DNA of 64,000 bases from Nocardia sp. BMG111209 (GCF_000381925.1 NZ_KB907310.1:124001-188000); one strand, 5' to 3'; counted from the stretch's first letter, positions 9,585 through 19,426 are shown. The notes: a model not told the origin generated them from the sequence alone. Numbers and translations: made by a program.

Positions 9585-9844
9585 AGCGGTGGGTGTGGAT
9601 CACCGCGGACGCCGTGATCACCGTGCTGTTCACGGTCGCCGCGGTGTACGCCTGGCATGCCGGGATCCGGCACACCGCCTTCGTCGCCGACGGTGAGCAG
9701 CCCGCGTTCACGTCCACCCACTATTCGGGCGGGTGGATCGGCCTGTCGGTCCTGCTGGCGACCGGGGCGGGACTGGCCGGGCTGGACCTGGTGGTCCGCG
9801 CCGTCGCCCGGTCCCGCCGCGAGCCGGTTCAGTTCCAGCGCTGA
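9581..9844 (+). CDS. Small two-span membrane protein
   Basis: 87 residues, starting at the ATGA overlap with the preceding gene. Hydrophobic helices lie at about residues 8-26 and 52-72, with a short polar loop between them, and the tail is Arg-rich. There is no enzymatic motif. Its 3' end overlaps the end of the convergent secreted-protein gene by 16 bases. It probably forms a unit with the two preceding small membrane proteins. Confidence 0.75.
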   Translation: MKRWVWITADAVITVLFTVAAVYAWHAGIRHTAFVADGEQPAFTSTHYSGGWIGLSVLLATGAGLAGLDLVVRAVARSRREPVQFQR

Positions 9845-10215
9845 TAGATGTCCAGGACCCGCGGCCCGTGGCTGCCGGGCACGTCCAGGAAGAACGACAC
9901 GCTGCCGTCCTGGTGGTCGGCGGCCTCCATGATCACCTGCCGCAGCGAGGCGTGCACCCCGCCGCGGTCGTCCTTGAACAGCTGGGTGTCCTGATGCAGG
10001 CCCGCACCCACTCGCCCGGCGGGCACGATCATGCCGATCAGCGCCGGCAACGGGCCCTGGGCCAGCGCCTTCGTCTCGCCGTGGTCGAGCTGCACGCCGA
10101 TGCGCGCGTCATCGGGTTGGGCCACCGGAACGATCGCGGCGGCGGTTCCGGCGCCGAACAGCACCGCACCCGCGGCGATGGTGGCACCGGTTGCTCCGAG
10201 CATGATCCTGCGCAT
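9829..10215 (-). CDS. Secreted hypothetical protein
   Basis: 128 residues. The start at 10215 is chosen for the GGGAGG upstream and because it begins a good signal peptide: MRRIMLGATGATIAAG, a hydrophobic core, and an AAA cleavage region near residue 31. The mature part contains RIGVQLDHGETKALAQGPLP and ends VLDIYQRWN, with one likely small beta domain. There are no cysteines after the signal. This type of small Nocardia exported protein has no function known to me. It is divergent from hemL. Confidence 0.75.
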   Translation of the reverse strand: MRRIMLGATGATIAAGAVLFGAGTAAAIVPVAQPDDARIGVQLDHGETKALAQGPLPALIGMIVPAGRVGAGLHQDTQLFKDDRGGVHASLRQVIMEAADHQDGSVSFFLDVPGSHGPRVLDIYQRWN

Positions 10216-10391
10216 GAATCCCTCCCGATATGAGCCTGTGGTTTCCCAGAGGGTACGCATCAGCAATCTGGCAGCGAACTATTTGGGCCCGAAGCGGATC
10301 CGGCGTGTTGTCGCGGGGGATCGACAGCCGTGACCCGGGCCACTACACCCTGTCGTCGATCCGCCGAGGCCGAACTGAGACACTGGAAGCC

Positions 10392-11729
10392 GTGAGTTCT
10401 TCTCCGCGCGCCATCGAGGACGCAGTGTCGGTCTCCGCCCATCTGTACGAACGTGCCGCCGCGATCATCCCCGGCGGGGTGAACTCGCCGGTCCGGGCGT
10501 TCAAATCGGTCGGCGGCACGCCCCGGTTCATCGCGTCGGCGCGGGGCTGCACCCTGACCGACGCCGACGGCAACGAGTACGTCGACCTGGTGTGTTCCTG
10601 GGGCCCGATGATTCTCGGCCACAGCCACCCGGCCGTGGTCGAGGCGGTGCGACAGGCCGCGACCGGCGGGTTGTCGTTCGGCGCGCCGACCGCCGCGGAG
10701 ATCGATCTGGCCGAGGCCATCGCGGCCCGGGTCGAACCCGTGGAACGGGTGCGGCTGGTCAACTCCGGTACCGAGGCGACCATGAGCGCGGTGCGGCTGG
10801 CCCGCGGCTACACCGGTCGCAGCAAGATCGTGAAATTCTCCGGCTGCTACCACGGGCACGTCGACGCGCTGCTCGCCGACGCGGGCTCGGGCGTGGCGAC
10901 GCTGGGCCTGCCGACCTCGCCGGGTGTCACCGGCGCGCAGGCCGCCGACACCATCGTGCTGCCCTACAACGACCTGGACGCGCTCGCCGCGGCGTTCGCG
11001 GCCCGTCCCGGCGAGATCGCGGCCGTGATCACCGAGGCCGCCGCCGGCAACATGGGCACGGTGGCGCCCGCACCCGGCTTCAACGCCGGTCTGCGCCGGC
11101 TGACCGCCGCCGACGGCGCTCTGCTGATCATGGACGAGGTCATGACCGGATTCCGGGTGAGCCCGGCCGGTTGGTACGGCATCGACGGCGTCGCGGGCGA
11201 TCTGTACACCTTCGGCAAGGTGATGAGCGGGGGCCTGCCCGCCGCCGCGTTCGGCGGCCGCGCCGACATCATGAATCGGCTGGCCCCGCTGGGCCCGGTC
11301 TATCAGGCGGGCACGTTGTCGGGGAATCCGGTCGCCGTCGCGGCCGGTCTGGCCACCCTTCGGGCCGCCGACGCCGCGATCTACGCGGCGCTGGACCGCA
11401 ACGCGCAACGGCTGGGCGGGCTGATCACCGCGGCGCTGTCGGCCGCCGGTGTGGCCCATGTGGTCCAGTTCGCGGGCAATATGGTGAGCGTGTTCTTCAC
11501 CGATCACCCGGTCACCGACTATGCCACCGCCAAAGCCAGCGAGACCTGGCGTTTCCCGGCGTTCTTCCATGCTCTGCTGGAGCGCGGCGTCTATCCGCCG
11601 CCGAGCGCGTTCGAGACGTGGTTCGTCTCCGCGGCACTCGACGAGGACGCATTCGACCGTATCGCCGCCGCCCTCCCGGCCGCCGCCGCGGCCGCCGCGG
11701 CCGCCACACCCGAAGGATCCCGCGCGTGA
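10392..11729 (+). CDS. hemL: Glutamate-1-semialdehyde 2,1-aminomutase
   Basis: Converts glutamate-1-semialdehyde, the HemA product, to 5-aminolevulinate. The GTG at 10392 gives 445 residues, the family's normal length; the open frame further upstream is not conserved-looking. Motifs: [17 protein letters not shown] at the N-terminus, [30 protein letters not shown], and [18 protein letters not shown] with the PLP lysine at residue 276. The C-terminal tail is alanine-rich. Its stop overlaps the next start (GTGA), so it leads the hemL-to-ccsA operon. Confidence 0.97.
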   Translation: MSSSPRAIEDAVSVSAHLYERAAAIIPGGVNSPVRAFKSVGGTPRFIASARGCTLTDADGNEYVDLVCSWGPMILGHSHPAVVEAVRQAATGGLSFGAPTAAEIDLAEAIAARVEPVERVRLVNSGTEATMSAVRLARGYTGRSKIVKFSGCYHGHVDALLADAGSGVATLGLPTSPGVTGAQAADTIVLPYNDLDALAAAFAARPGEIAAVITEAAAGNMGTVAPAPGFNAGLRRLTAADGALLIMDEVMTGFRVSPAGWYGIDGVAGDLYTFGKVMSGGLPAAAFGGRADIMNRLAPLGPVYQAGTLSGNPVAVAAGLATLRAADAAIYAALDRNAQRLGGLITAALSAAGVAHVVQFAGNMVSVFFTDHPVTDYATAKASETWRFPAFFHALLERGVYPPPSAFETWFVSAALDEDAFDRIAAALPAAAAAAAAATPEGSRA

Positions 11730-12496
11730 GCGACGCACAGCAGCAATCCGGACCCGTGGAGACGGCCCAGGCGGGCCCCGAATCGGCCGTCGCGGGATCC
11801 GAACCGACCGGCGCGGCCGGATCCGCGCCGCTCGATCCGGCGGCGGGGCTGCCGGGGGATACCGCGGTGGCGGAGACCATCGTGCACGTGATGCGGCACG
11901 GTGAGGTGCACAACCCGAGAGGCATCCTGTACGGCCGGCTGCCCGGCTTCAGCCTGTCGGTGACGGGCCGGTCGCAGGCCGCGGCCGTCGGCCGCACCCT
12001 CGCCGACCACGACATCGCGTTCGTGGTGGCCTCGCCGTTGCAGCGTGCCCAGGAGACCGCGGGCCCGATCGCGGCGCAGCACGGCCTGACGATCCGTACC
12101 GACGAGAACCTGATCGAGGCCGGTAACACCTTCGAGGGCCTGCGGGTGTCGGTCGGCGACGGCGCGCTGCGCAAGCCGCGGCACTGGTGGAAGCTGCGCG
12201 ACCCGTTCACCCCGTCCTGGGGTGAGCCGTATCTGCAGATCGCGCACCGGATGTTGGCCGCCGTGAACAAGGCCCGCGCGGAGGCGACCGGCCACGAGGC
12301 GGTGCTGGTCTCCCATCAGCTGCCGGTGTGGACGCTGCGCCGGTTCCTCGAGGGCAAGCGGCTGTGGCACGACCCGCGGCAGCGGCAGTGCTCGCTGGCC
12401 TCGCTGACCTCGCTGGTGTACCAGGGCGACACCCTCATCGACATCGTCTACTCCGAACCGGCCGGCGCGTCGGACCCGTTGGTGACCGGGGCGTGA
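11726..12496 (+). CDS. Histidine phosphatase family protein
   Basis: 256 residues, coupled to hemL by a GTGA overlap. After a roughly 50-residue Ala/Pro-rich N-terminus comes the phosphoglycerate-mutase-like core: [20 protein letters not shown] with the phosphorylated histidine, [11 protein letters not shown], and the second histidine in [16 protein letters not shown]. The substrate cannot be told from sequence. The gene sits between hemL and the cytochrome c maturation genes in mycobacteria as well, as I recall. It is coupled to the downstream thioredoxin gene by GTGA. Confidence 0.88.
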   Translation: MSDAQQQSGPVETAQAGPESAVAGSEPTGAAGSAPLDPAAGLPGDTAVAETIVHVMRHGEVHNPRGILYGRLPGFSLSVTGRSQAAAVGRTLADHDIAFVVASPLQRAQETAGPIAAQHGLTIRTDENLIEAGNTFEGLRVSVGDGALRKPRHWWKLRDPFTPSWGEPYLQIAHRMLAAVNKARAEATGHEAVLVSHQLPVWTLRRFLEGKRLWHDPRQRQCSLASLTSLVYQGDTLIDIVYSEPAGASDPLVTGA

Positions 12497-13101
12497 GCGG
12501 GCGGACCCGGCTGCTCGTACCGCTGCTGCTGTGCGCGGCGGTACTGGCGGCGCTGACCGGCTGTTCCAGCGGTAAGGACGCGGTGGCGCAGGGCGGCACC
12601 TTCGATTTCGTGTCACCGGGCGGTAAGACCGACATCGGGTACGACCCGCCGTCGGCGCGCGGCACCATCGGTACGCTCGCCGGTCCCGACCTGATGAATG
12701 CCGGGAAGACCGTGTCCGTCAGCGATTTCCCGGACCAGGTCGTGGTGCTGAACGTCTGGGGCCAGTGGTGCGGACCGTGCCGTGCCGAGGCGCCCGCGCT
12801 GGAGAAGGTGTACGAGCAGTCGAAGCCCCGCGGCGTGGCCTTCCTCGGGATCAATGTGCGCGATCCGCAGCAGGACAAGGCGCAGGACTTCGTCACCAGC
12901 TTCCACGTCGGATATCCGTCGATCTACGACCCGGAGATGCGCAGCCTGCTCGCCCTCGGCGGCAAATTCCCCACCAGCGTCATCCCGACCACCCTGGTGC
13001 TGGACCGGCACCACCGGGTCGCCGCGGTATTCCTGCGCACCCTCCTCGCCGAGGATCTCCAGCCGGTGGTCGACCGGATCGCCGCGGAGGATCGGTCATG
13101 A
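12493..13101 (+). CDS. ResA/CcsX-like thioredoxin lipoprotein
   Basis: 202 residues. A hydrophobic N-terminus ends in LTGC, a lipobox with the lipidated cysteine at residue 24, so the protein should be anchored on the outer face of the membrane. The thioredoxin fold carries WCGPC (cysteines 93 and 96), and VIPTT supplies the cis-proline. It probably reduces apocytochrome c before haem attachment, receiving electrons from CcdA encoded just downstream. It is coupled on both sides by overlapping stop-start codons (GTGA at 12493, ATGA at 13098). Confidence 0.92.
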   Translation: MSGRTRLLVPLLLCAAVLAALTGCSSGKDAVAQGGTFDFVSPGGKTDIGYDPPSARGTIGTLAGPDLMNAGKTVSVSDFPDQVVVLNVWGQWCGPCRAEAPALEKVYEQSKPRGVAFLGINVRDPQQDKAQDFVTSFHVGYPSIYDPEMRSLLALGGKFPTSVIPTTLVLDRHHRVAAVFLRTLLAEDLQPVVDRIAAEDRS

Positions 13102-13706
13102 GGACGAACCGAGCGACACCCTGCGCCTACCGGTACCCGCTGGGCTTCCCGGAGCTGATGCGGCGTTCCAGCATCCTGCCGCCGGAGCTGCGCCCGGACT
13201 TCTGGGCCCCGGGCCTCCGCGCGCCGCAATTCCAGCCGGAGCTGCCGCCCGAGTCGTCGGACGGGACACCGTTGCCGGAGTCGGCGGGCGAGACGCCGTT
13301 GGCGCAGGCACCCGACGAGACACCGCTGACGCAGTCGCCGGACGGGACGCCGTTGCCGCAGTTGCCGGGCACGATCCCATTGCCGCAGTTGCCGGGCACG
13401 ATCCCGTTGTCGGGGTCGCCGGATGCGATGCCGCCGGCGGACGATCTCGCACGCGCTGCCGAACGGTCGCAGGCGGCGTATCCGCCGGTCTCGCCGCAAT
13501 CGCGGCTGGGTGTGCAGTCGCATCCCGAGTTGCGGCCACATGTGGTGGTACCGCCGCTCCCCGAGGCGCAACTCGATGCGAGTTCGCGGTCCGTGCTGCT
13601 GATGCGGGAGCATCGGCCGCGCCGGATCCTGGCTCCCCGGCCCGCCCGGGACGCGACCGAGAAGCGGTGCGTCCGGGGCCGCCGGGCACGGCGGGGGTCG
13701 CGATGA
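13098..13706 (+). CDS. Unrecognised proline-rich protein with nine-residue tandem repeats
   Basis: 202 residues, inserted between the ResA-like gene and ccdA. The ATG overlaps the upstream stop and the TGA overlaps the ccdA ATG, both as ATGA, which together with high third-position GC argues that it is a real gene. Residues 53-115 form seven nine-residue repeats built on PDGTPLPQ (variants [16 protein letters not shown]). The C-terminus is very basic (RRARRGSR). There is no signal peptide, membrane span, cysteine pair or CxxCH. It is probably a disordered cytoplasmic protein. Its co-translation suggests a role in, or tolerance by, the cytochrome c maturation operon; no family is known to me. 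Confidence 0.65.
   Translation: MRTNRATPCAYRYPLGFPELMRRSSILPPELRPDFWAPGLRAPQFQPELPPESSDGTPLPESAGETPLAQAPDETPLTQSPDGTPLPQLPGTIPLPQLPGTIPLSGSPDAMPPADDLARAAERSQAAYPPVSPQSRLGVQSHPELRPHVVVPPLPEAQLDASSRSVLLMREHRPRRILAPRPARDATEKRCVRGRRARRGSR
13254..13442 (+). repeat. Seven in-frame 27-bp coding repeats
   Basis: These bases encode seven successive nine-residue units of the proline-rich protein. The fifth and sixth copies are almost identical in DNA (LPGTIPL twice), which suggests recent slippage or unequal exchange. Confidence 0.7.
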
Positions 13707-14530
13707 CGACGACCGTGCTGGCCTCGGTGGGGGATTCGTTCCAGCAGACCGCCGCGACCGGGCCGTTGCTGCTGGCGCTGGGTGCGTGCGTGCTGGCGGG
13801 ACTGGTGTCGTTCGCGTCGCCGTGTGTCGTGCCGTTGGTGCCCGGATACCTGTCCTATCTGGCCGGGCTGGTCGGCGCCGAGGCGCCGCCGGTCACGGTC
13901 GGCGAGGTCACGGGCCGTCGCGTCACCCTGGCCGAACGGGCCGGCCGGATGCGGGTCGCCGGTGCGGCCGGACTGTTCGTCGCCGGATTCACCGTGGTGT
14001 TCGTGCTGGCGTCGGCCACCGTGTTCGGGGTGATCCAGACCCTGAACGTGAACCGGGATCTGCTGCAGCGGATCGGCGGCGTCGTCACCATCGTGATGGG
14101 CCTGGTGTTCCTCGGACTGGTCCCGGCCCTGCAACGCGACACCCGGATGCACCCGCGACGGCTCACCGGCGTCATCGGCGCGCCGCTGCTCGGCGCGGTG
14201 TTCGCGCTGGGCTGGACACCGTGCCTGGGACCGACGCTGTCCGGGGTGATGGCGGTGTCCGCCGGCACCCAGGGCGCCACCGCCGCCCGCGGTGTGGCGC
14301 TGATCATCGCCTACTGCCTGGGTCTGGGCCTGCCGTTCGTGATCCTGGCGTTCGGGTCGGCCAGCGCGCTGCGCGGGGTCGGCTGGTTGCGCCGCAACTC
14401 GCGGACCATCCAGATCATCGGCGGAATCCTGCTCGTCGCGGTCGGTGCAGCCCTGGTGACGGGGTTGTGGGACCAGTTCGTCGGGTGGATACGCAATGCC
14501 TTCGTCTCCGAAACGACCCTGCCGATCTGA
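13703..14530 (+). CDS. ccdA: Cytochrome c biogenesis protein CcdA
   Basis: 275 residues with about six membrane spans. It carries reducing equivalents from cytoplasmic thioredoxin across the membrane to the ResA-like protein. The two conserved redox cysteines are at residue 41 in [17 protein letters not shown] and residue 174 in [11 protein letters not shown] cytoplasmic loop of about 35 residues follows the first helix pair. The start is the ATG overlapping the upstream stop. resB follows after one base. Confidence 0.95.
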   Translation: MTTTVLASVGDSFQQTAATGPLLLALGACVLAGLVSFASPCVVPLVPGYLSYLAGLVGAEAPPVTVGEVTGRRVTLAERAGRMRVAGAAGLFVAGFTVVFVLASATVFGVIQTLNVNRDLLQRIGGVVTIVMGLVFLGLVPALQRDTRMHPRRLTGVIGAPLLGAVFALGWTPCLGPTLSGVMAVSAGTQGATAARGVALIIAYCLGLGLPFVILAFGSASALRGVGWLRRNSRTIQIIGGILLVAVGAALVTGLWDQFVGWIRNAFVSETTLPI

Positions 14531-14531
14531 T

Positions 14532-16175
14532 ATGACCACCACCATCACCGCCCCCGAGACCGCCCCCCGCCCCGGCCCGCCGCCGCGGGGCAGATTCCCG
14601 GCCCTGCTGCGCAACACCTGGCGTGGCCTCACCAATATGCGCACCGCGCTGGTGCTGCTGTTCCTGCTGGCGCTGGCGGCGATTCCCGGCGCCCTGCTGC
14701 CACAGCGCAGCCTCAACGCGCAGAAGGTCGACAAGTACATCGCCGACCGGCCCACCCTCGGGCACTGGATGGACCGGCTGCAGCTGTTCGGGGTGTTCTC
14801 CAGTTCCTGGTTCACCGCCGTCTACGTGCTGTTGTTCGTCTCGCTCGTGGGCTGCATCGTGCCCCGCGTCTTCGACCACTACCGCGCGCTGCGCACCCCG
14901 CCGGTCGCGGTGCCGCGCAACCTCAGCCGGTTGCCGCACCACTTCGCCACGACGGTCACGGCATCGCCGGAGGAGGTGATCGGCAGCGCGCGCGGCCGGT
15001 TGCGCGGCTGGCGGGTGATCCAGCGGACCGGCACCCGCGAGGGTGAGCTCACGCTGTCCGCGGAGAAGGGGTACGTCCGCGAGCTCGGCAATCTGGTCTT
15101 CCACCTGGCGCTGGTCGGGCTGCTGGTCGCGTTCGCGATCGGAAAGCTGTTCGGCTACGAGGGCAATGTGGTGGTCGTCGCCGACGACGGTCCCGGCTTC
15201 TGCACCACCTCGCCCGCGGTCTTCGACTCGTTCCGGGCGGGCAACGTCAACGACGGCACCGGCCTGGCCCCGATGTGCGTGCGGGTCAAGGATTTCCGCG
15301 CCGACTATCTGCCCAACGGCCAGGCCGAGATGTTCACCGCGAACATCTCGTACCAGACCGGCAAGGATCTGACCGCCGGCACATGGCGCGATACGACCGT
15401 CCAGGTGAACCATCCGCTGCGCGTCGCGGGCGACCGCGTCTACCTGCAGGGACACGGTTACGCGCCGACCTTCACGGTCACCTATCCGAACGGGCAGACC
15501 CGCACCGAGACGGTGCAGTGGCTGCCCGAGGACACCGCGACCTTCCTGTCCAGCGGCGTCATGCGCTTCGATCCGCCCGGCGGCATGTTCGGCACCGAGG
15601 AGGACCGGCGCAAACACCAGATCGCGATCGAGGGCCTGTTCGCGCCGACCGCGCTGTTGCACGGCACCCTGCTCACCTCGTCGTATCCGGCGCTGAACGA
15701 TCCGGCGGTGGCGATCGACATCTATCGCGGCGAGACCGGCCTCGACACCGGCCGCGCGCAGTCGCTGTTCGCCCTGGACCCGGAGATGATCAAACAGGGC
15801 CGACTCGCGAAGGAGCAGCGGGTGAACCTGCGGCCGGGCGAATCGGCGACCTTGGCCGACGGTACCAAGGTGACGTTCGACGGTGCGAAACAGTTCGCGA
15901 ATCTGCAGGTGTCGCACGATCCGGCGCAGGACTGGGTGCTGGTGTGCGCGGTGACGATGATGGCCGGTCTGCTGGTGTCGCTGCTGCTCAAGCGCCGTCG
16001 CGTGTGGATGCGCGCATACCCCGAGATGACCGGCGATGAAGAACGACGTACTGTAGTAGAAATGGGCGGGCTGGCCCGCACCGACCAGGCCGGCTGGGGT
16101 GGCGAATTCGATCGCCTGCGCAGCTCGGTTCTGGGGGAGAGCACACCGTCCGGAACGCAGAACGGGGAGCATTGA
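14532..16175 (+). CDS. resB: Cytochrome c biogenesis protein ResB (Ccs1)
   Basis: 547 residues. The ATG at 14532 lies one base past the ccdA stop. Three hydrophobic segments lie in the first 200 residues (ALVLLFLLALAAIPGALLPQRS; AVYVLLFVSLVGCIVPRVFD; LVFHLALVGLLVAFAIGKLFG), then a large extracytoplasmic domain, then a last span near residue 475 (VLVCAVTMMAGLLVSLLL) and a cytoplasmic tail. This is the Ccs1/ResB layout. With CcsA it forms the system II haem lyase that exports haem and attaches it to apocytochrome c. Confidence 0.95.
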   Translation: MTTTITAPETAPRPGPPPRGRFPALLRNTWRGLTNMRTALVLLFLLALAAIPGALLPQRSLNAQKVDKYIADRPTLGHWMDRLQLFGVFSSSWFTAVYVLLFVSLVGCIVPRVFDHYRALRTPPVAVPRNLSRLPHHFATTVTASPEEVIGSARGRLRGWRVIQRTGTREGELTLSAEKGYVRELGNLVFHLALVGLLVAFAIGKLFGYEGNVVVVADDGPGFCTTSPAVFDSFRAGNVNDGTGLAPMCVRVKDFRADYLPNGQAEMFTANISYQTGKDLTAGTWRDTTVQVNHPLRVAGDRVYLQGHGYAPTFTVTYPNGQTRTETVQWLPEDTATFLSSGVMRFDPPGGMFGTEEDRRKHQIAIEGLFAPTALLHGTLLTSSYPALNDPAVAIDIYRGETGLDTGRAQSLFALDPEMIKQGRLAKEQRVNLRPGESATLADGTKVTFDGAKQFANLQVSHDPAQDWVLVCAVTMMAGLLVSLLLKRRRVWMRAYPEMTGDEERRTVVEMGGLARTDQAGWGGEFDRLRSSVLGESTPSGTQNGEH

Positions 16176-16177
16176 CC

Positions 16178-17137
16178 ATGCCGATCGACGAGAACATCGC
16201 CGGTTACAGCGATCTGGCGTTCAAGTCGGCGATCGTCATCTACGTGCTGGTGTTCGTGTTGCTGCTGGTGCAGTACGCGACCGCCTACACCCGCAAGGCC
16301 GAGGAGCGCGAACCCGCCCTGGTCGGCGCCGGTGCCGGGGTCCCCGGCCGCGTCGATCGGCCGACGGCCCGGCCGCTGGGCGAACGCTTCGGCAACATGG
16401 CCTTCGCGGTGCTGTTCGTCGGCCTGGGCTCGCACATCGTGTCGATCGTGCTGCGCGGCTTCGCGACCCACCGCTTCCCGCTCGGCAACATGTACGAGTT
16501 CGTGACGATGGCGACCGGCACCGCCGTCCTGCTCGGCGTGATCCTGCTGCGCGATCAGCGCTACCGCGGCATGTGGTCGTTCCTGCTGGTTCCCGTGCTG
16601 GTCCTGATGTTCCTGGCCGGCACCGTGCTGTACGCCGGAGCCGCCCCCGTGGTGCCCGCACTGAAGTCCTACTGGCTGCCGATCCACGTGACCGTGGTGA
16701 GCATCGGCAGCGGCGTATTCCTGGTCTCGGGCGTCGCCAGCCTGCTGTTCCTGCTGCGCCTGCGGCAGCCCGCCGGTACGGAATCCGACAGCGTACTGGG
16801 CGCGATCGCCCGCCGCCTGCCCGATGCCCGCACCCTGGACCGGCTCGCCTACCGCACCACCATCATCGGCTTCCCGATCTTCGGCACCGGCATCATCCTG
16901 GGCGCGATCTGGGCGGAATCCGCCTGGGGCCGCTTCTGGGGCTGGGATCCGAAGGAGACGGTCTCCTTCATCGCCTGGGTCATCTACGCCGCCTATCTGC
17001 ACGCCCGCGCCACCTCGGGCTGGCGGGAGACCAAGGCCGCGTGGATCAACATCGCCGGCTTCGTGGCGATGCTGTTCAACCTGTTCATCATCAACATCGT
17101 GGTGAGCGGTCTGCACTCGTACGCCGGGCTCAACTGA
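16178..17137 (+). CDS. ccsA: Cytochrome c synthase CcsA (ResC)
   Basis: 319 residues from the ATG at 16178, which has GGGAG about eight bases upstream; a TTG at 16172 overlapping the resB stop is also in frame. It is a polytopic membrane protein with the haem-handling WWD-type motif WGRFWGWDPKETVSFIAW near residue 250, plus conserved histidines in LGSHIVSIVLRGFATHRFPLG style loops and near the C-terminus. It binds haem and, with ResB, ligates it to CxxCH motifs outside the membrane. It ends the hemL-to-ccsA operon. Confidence 0.96.
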   Translation: MPIDENIAGYSDLAFKSAIVIYVLVFVLLLVQYATAYTRKAEEREPALVGAGAGVPGRVDRPTARPLGERFGNMAFAVLFVGLGSHIVSIVLRGFATHRFPLGNMYEFVTMATGTAVLLGVILLRDQRYRGMWSFLLVPVLVLMFLAGTVLYAGAAPVVPALKSYWLPIHVTVVSIGSGVFLVSGVASLLFLLRLRQPAGTESDSVLGAIARRLPDARTLDRLAYRTTIIGFPIFGTGIILGAIWAESAWGRFWGWDPKETVSFIAWVIYAAYLHARATSGWRETKAAWINIAGFVAMLFNLFIINIVVSGLHSYAGLN

Positions 17138-18587
17138 GCCGTTCGTCGCCACGGCGGTCCCGGTGCATAGGGCCGGTGTTCCGCCTTGCGATGTGCCGGG
17201 CCAGGTCTCCGGTGTCCTGTCGTTCGACGGTTCTGTGCTCGGATCCGGCCGGTTGCCGGATGCACCCCCCGCGCCCGTGCCCTGCCGAGGGTGCAGGGCG
17301 GGCCGTTCCGGTCGGTGCTGTGCCGTCGATGTCCCTTGATGGGTGTCGTCCCTACGTTGCCTGCTCGTGGTGTGTCCAGGGGCGGCAGGCGGCTCGGTGT
17401 CAGGGGGCCTCTTCCGCTCCGTCCGACCGAGTCGGCGGTGACCCGGACCGGGCCGGTGGTGACAGTGCCGGAGCCGGATCGGGTGTGCGGTCGGATAGCG
17501 AATCGTTCGATGCACGGTTGCCGGTAGGGATCGGATCGGTGGTGACGGACGTGTTCGATGTGGGCTCGGCCGCACGCAATACGTATTGCGAAACCGGGGG
17601 CGGGTGTACCGCTGCGCGGAACTGCGGATACTTCTATCCGAAAGCTTCTCTGGCGCAGGTTGTTCGGCCGATCATCCGGTGAATTGATTTCTGCTGGTAG
17701 CAGTCTCGGTATCGAACATCTGTGCCCTCGGTCCGGGAGTGTGGGCACGCGGGCCGGTGGTGCGGGAACCGCTCGACCGTCGTGCGTCCGATGATCGAAC
17801 CTCCGAATATCAAGTGGCCCAGCGCTTTACGAGGTGGCCGTTCGCCCGGATCGGGTTCGGGAAGCGGGCCGGCGGTCCGCGATTCGAGTAGCACGCTCGT
17901 GCCGAATCGATTGCGCGATGCCGCGCCGGACCCGACAGTGTTGTGAAGCAAGGTGTTTCCAGTCGGTAGCAACATTTGCCCGGAGTAATCGCTTCGGCGG
18001 CGTACCGGTGCGCAAATCGGCAAGTGCTGGCGCGCAGGTGTTTCCGGTGCCGTTTCGATTGCGATACGGGCGGAGCGGAACTCGGAAATAGACGATTGTT
18101 TTCGCGACTTTTACGGGAGATTCTGCGGCGTAATAGTTTTCGATCGTCCGCATCGATGTTTCGGGTGGTTCCCACCGAGGCGGTGCGGATCGGGTGCTCG
18201 GATGTGGTCGTCTCTGTTCCGAATATTCAAGGGCCACAAGGGTTTCGGAGACAGACCGGTCCGTGTGCCGGCTCGTTTGCCGTGGGTGTTGTCCAGGGGG
18301 CTTGATCGTTGCGTGCGGAGGGATGCGTCTACCGAGTGTCGTGCCGCTGGTGTGCAGGTCACGAGATCGCGAGTGGCGCCGTGTATTCCGCGTCGCAGTC
18401 GCAACGACGCACGGTAACGGGGTTGTGTGCGTGGTACCGGTGCGGGATCGCGTGGCGCCCGGGTTCTTCGTGCCCGCAACCGGTTACGGTGCGCGCCGCC
18501 CCACGCCGGAAGGCCGGCGCGCTCGTCGGCAGGCGATCGGCAAACGGGTTCGTTCGTTGGAGTGGCGGTCACCGGGAGGCTGGGTTA
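17138..18587. other. Long region without a convincing gene
   Basis: About 1.45 kb. The open frames that cross it are Arg/Cys/Ser-rich and lack the G/C third-position bias of real genes here, and none has a good ribosome binding site. Base composition is visibly lower in GC than the flanks, especially 17,930-18,250. A perfect 16-bp palindrome lies at 17575-17590. The stretch could hold long regulatory DNA, an unrecognised RNA, or the remains of decayed genes. Confidence 0.5.
17575..17590. promoter_or_regulatory. Perfect 16-bp palindrome CGCAATACGTATTGCG
   Basis: A perfect palindrome in non-coding DNA, with the length and symmetry of a TetR- or MerR-type operator. No adjacent promoter or gene makes its target obvious; the nearest downstream genes are the 36-codon ORF and the hemerythrin gene about 1 kb away. 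Confidence 0.45.
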
Positions 18588-18698
18588 ATGTCTGTCATTG
18601 ATTTGACCGAGCGGAGAGTGCGGACCACGAATCTCTTCGAGAAGCTGTGTGCCGCAACATATTTCGGCGGCCTCTGCAATTCCTTGCGGAGGCCGTGA
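18588..18698 (+). CDS. 36-codon ORF (possible leader peptide) before the hemerythrin gene
   Basis: The ATG has GGGAGG eight bases upstream, a strong site for such a short frame. The peptide starts MSVIDLTERRVRTTNLFEKL, has two cysteines near its end (LCAATYFGGLC) and a basic C-terminus. The TGA lies 28 bases before the hemerythrin GTG, so it is probably on the same transcript. It may be a regulatory leader or a small effector. No homologue is known to me. Confidence 0.55.
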   Translation: MSVIDLTERRVRTTNLFEKLCAATYFGGLCNSLRRP

Positions 18699-18726
18699 CA
18701 ACACTTGGAATTCTCCAGGAGCTGCT

Positions 18727-19368
18727 GTGAGCACTTCTCTTTCCAGCTTGCCCAGCGGACATCAGACGATGTTGCTGGCCCATCGTGCCATGGTCACCGA
18801 TCTGCCCCGCATCGCCGAGGCTGCCAACCGACTGGCCGCGAACCCGGATGCGACCCGCGCCGCCGCGCTGAGCGGCTACGTCGATCGGGTGCACACACTG
18901 ATCAACCACCACCACGAGGGCGAGAACGAGTACCTCTGGCCGCGCCTGCGCACCCACGGCGCCGACGAGGCGGCGATCGCCCTGCTCGCCGCGGAGCACG
19001 AGGAACTGGACAAGTTCCTGGCCGAATGGCACCGCATGGCAACGGAATTGGGAACCGACGGCAGTGTCGCGGCCGAACTCGCGCGGATCACGATGGATGT
19101 GCACGAGCGGATCGTCGGGCATGCCGCGGACGAGGAGGCGGAGCTGGTCGGCCGGCTCGCCCCGGCGCTGAACCCCAAGATCTGGAAGGGTTTCGAGACC
19201 CACATGCGCAAGACCGCGCCGCTGTGGACGCTGCGGTTCATGCCCGCGTGGCTGCTGTCCGTGGCCGGGCCCGACGAACTGGGTGGTGTGCCGGCGTTGC
19301 CGATGGCTCGACTGTTCCGCGGCTGGCTGGAGCGCACGCAACGTGCCGCGCTCGGCTCCGCCGCGTGA
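18727..19368 (+). CDS. Hemerythrin-like HHE-domain protein
   Basis: 213 residues from a GTG preceded by CAGGAG. The four-helix HHE domain shows the di-iron ligand pattern: GHQTMLLAHRAM, NHHHEGENEYLWPRL, EHEELDKFLAEW and HERIVGHAADEEAELV. The C-terminal quarter (TAPLWTLRFMPAWLLSVAGPDE) is a hydrophobic extension typical of actinobacterial members. Such proteins bind oxygen, NO or peroxide, and mycobacterial relatives are tied to oxidative and NO stress. It is an isolated gene, preceded only by the 36-codon ORF. Confidence 0.88.
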   Translation: MSTSLSSLPSGHQTMLLAHRAMVTDLPRIAEAANRLAANPDATRAAALSGYVDRVHTLINHHHEGENEYLWPRLRTHGADEAAIALLAAEHEELDKFLAEWHRMATELGTDGSVAAELARITMDVHERIVGHAADEEAELVGRLAPALNPKIWKGFETHMRKTAPLWTLRFMPAWLLSVAGPDELGGVPALPMARLFRGWLERTQRAALGSAA

Positions 19369-19408
19369 GCCGGAAGAAATCTTCCGTACACCAATTTTTT
19401 TCGCGACC

Positions 19409-19426
19409 GCACGAGTAAGCTCGTGC
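19409..19426. promoter_or_regulatory. Inverted repeat before the conservon
   Basis: GCACGAG and CTCGTGC form a perfect 7-bp inverted repeat around TAAG, just after a run of seven T and about 60 bases before cvnA. It could be an operator or part of the 5' leader hairpin. A terminator for the hemerythrin gene is less likely because the T-run precedes the hairpin. Confidence 0.35.

Noticed and set aside
18111..18601. Open frames of 130-155 codons on both strands between ccsA and the hemerythrin gene
   Set aside because: They are Arg/Pro/Ser-rich, lack G/C third-position bias and good ribosome binding sites, and overlap each other on opposite strands.
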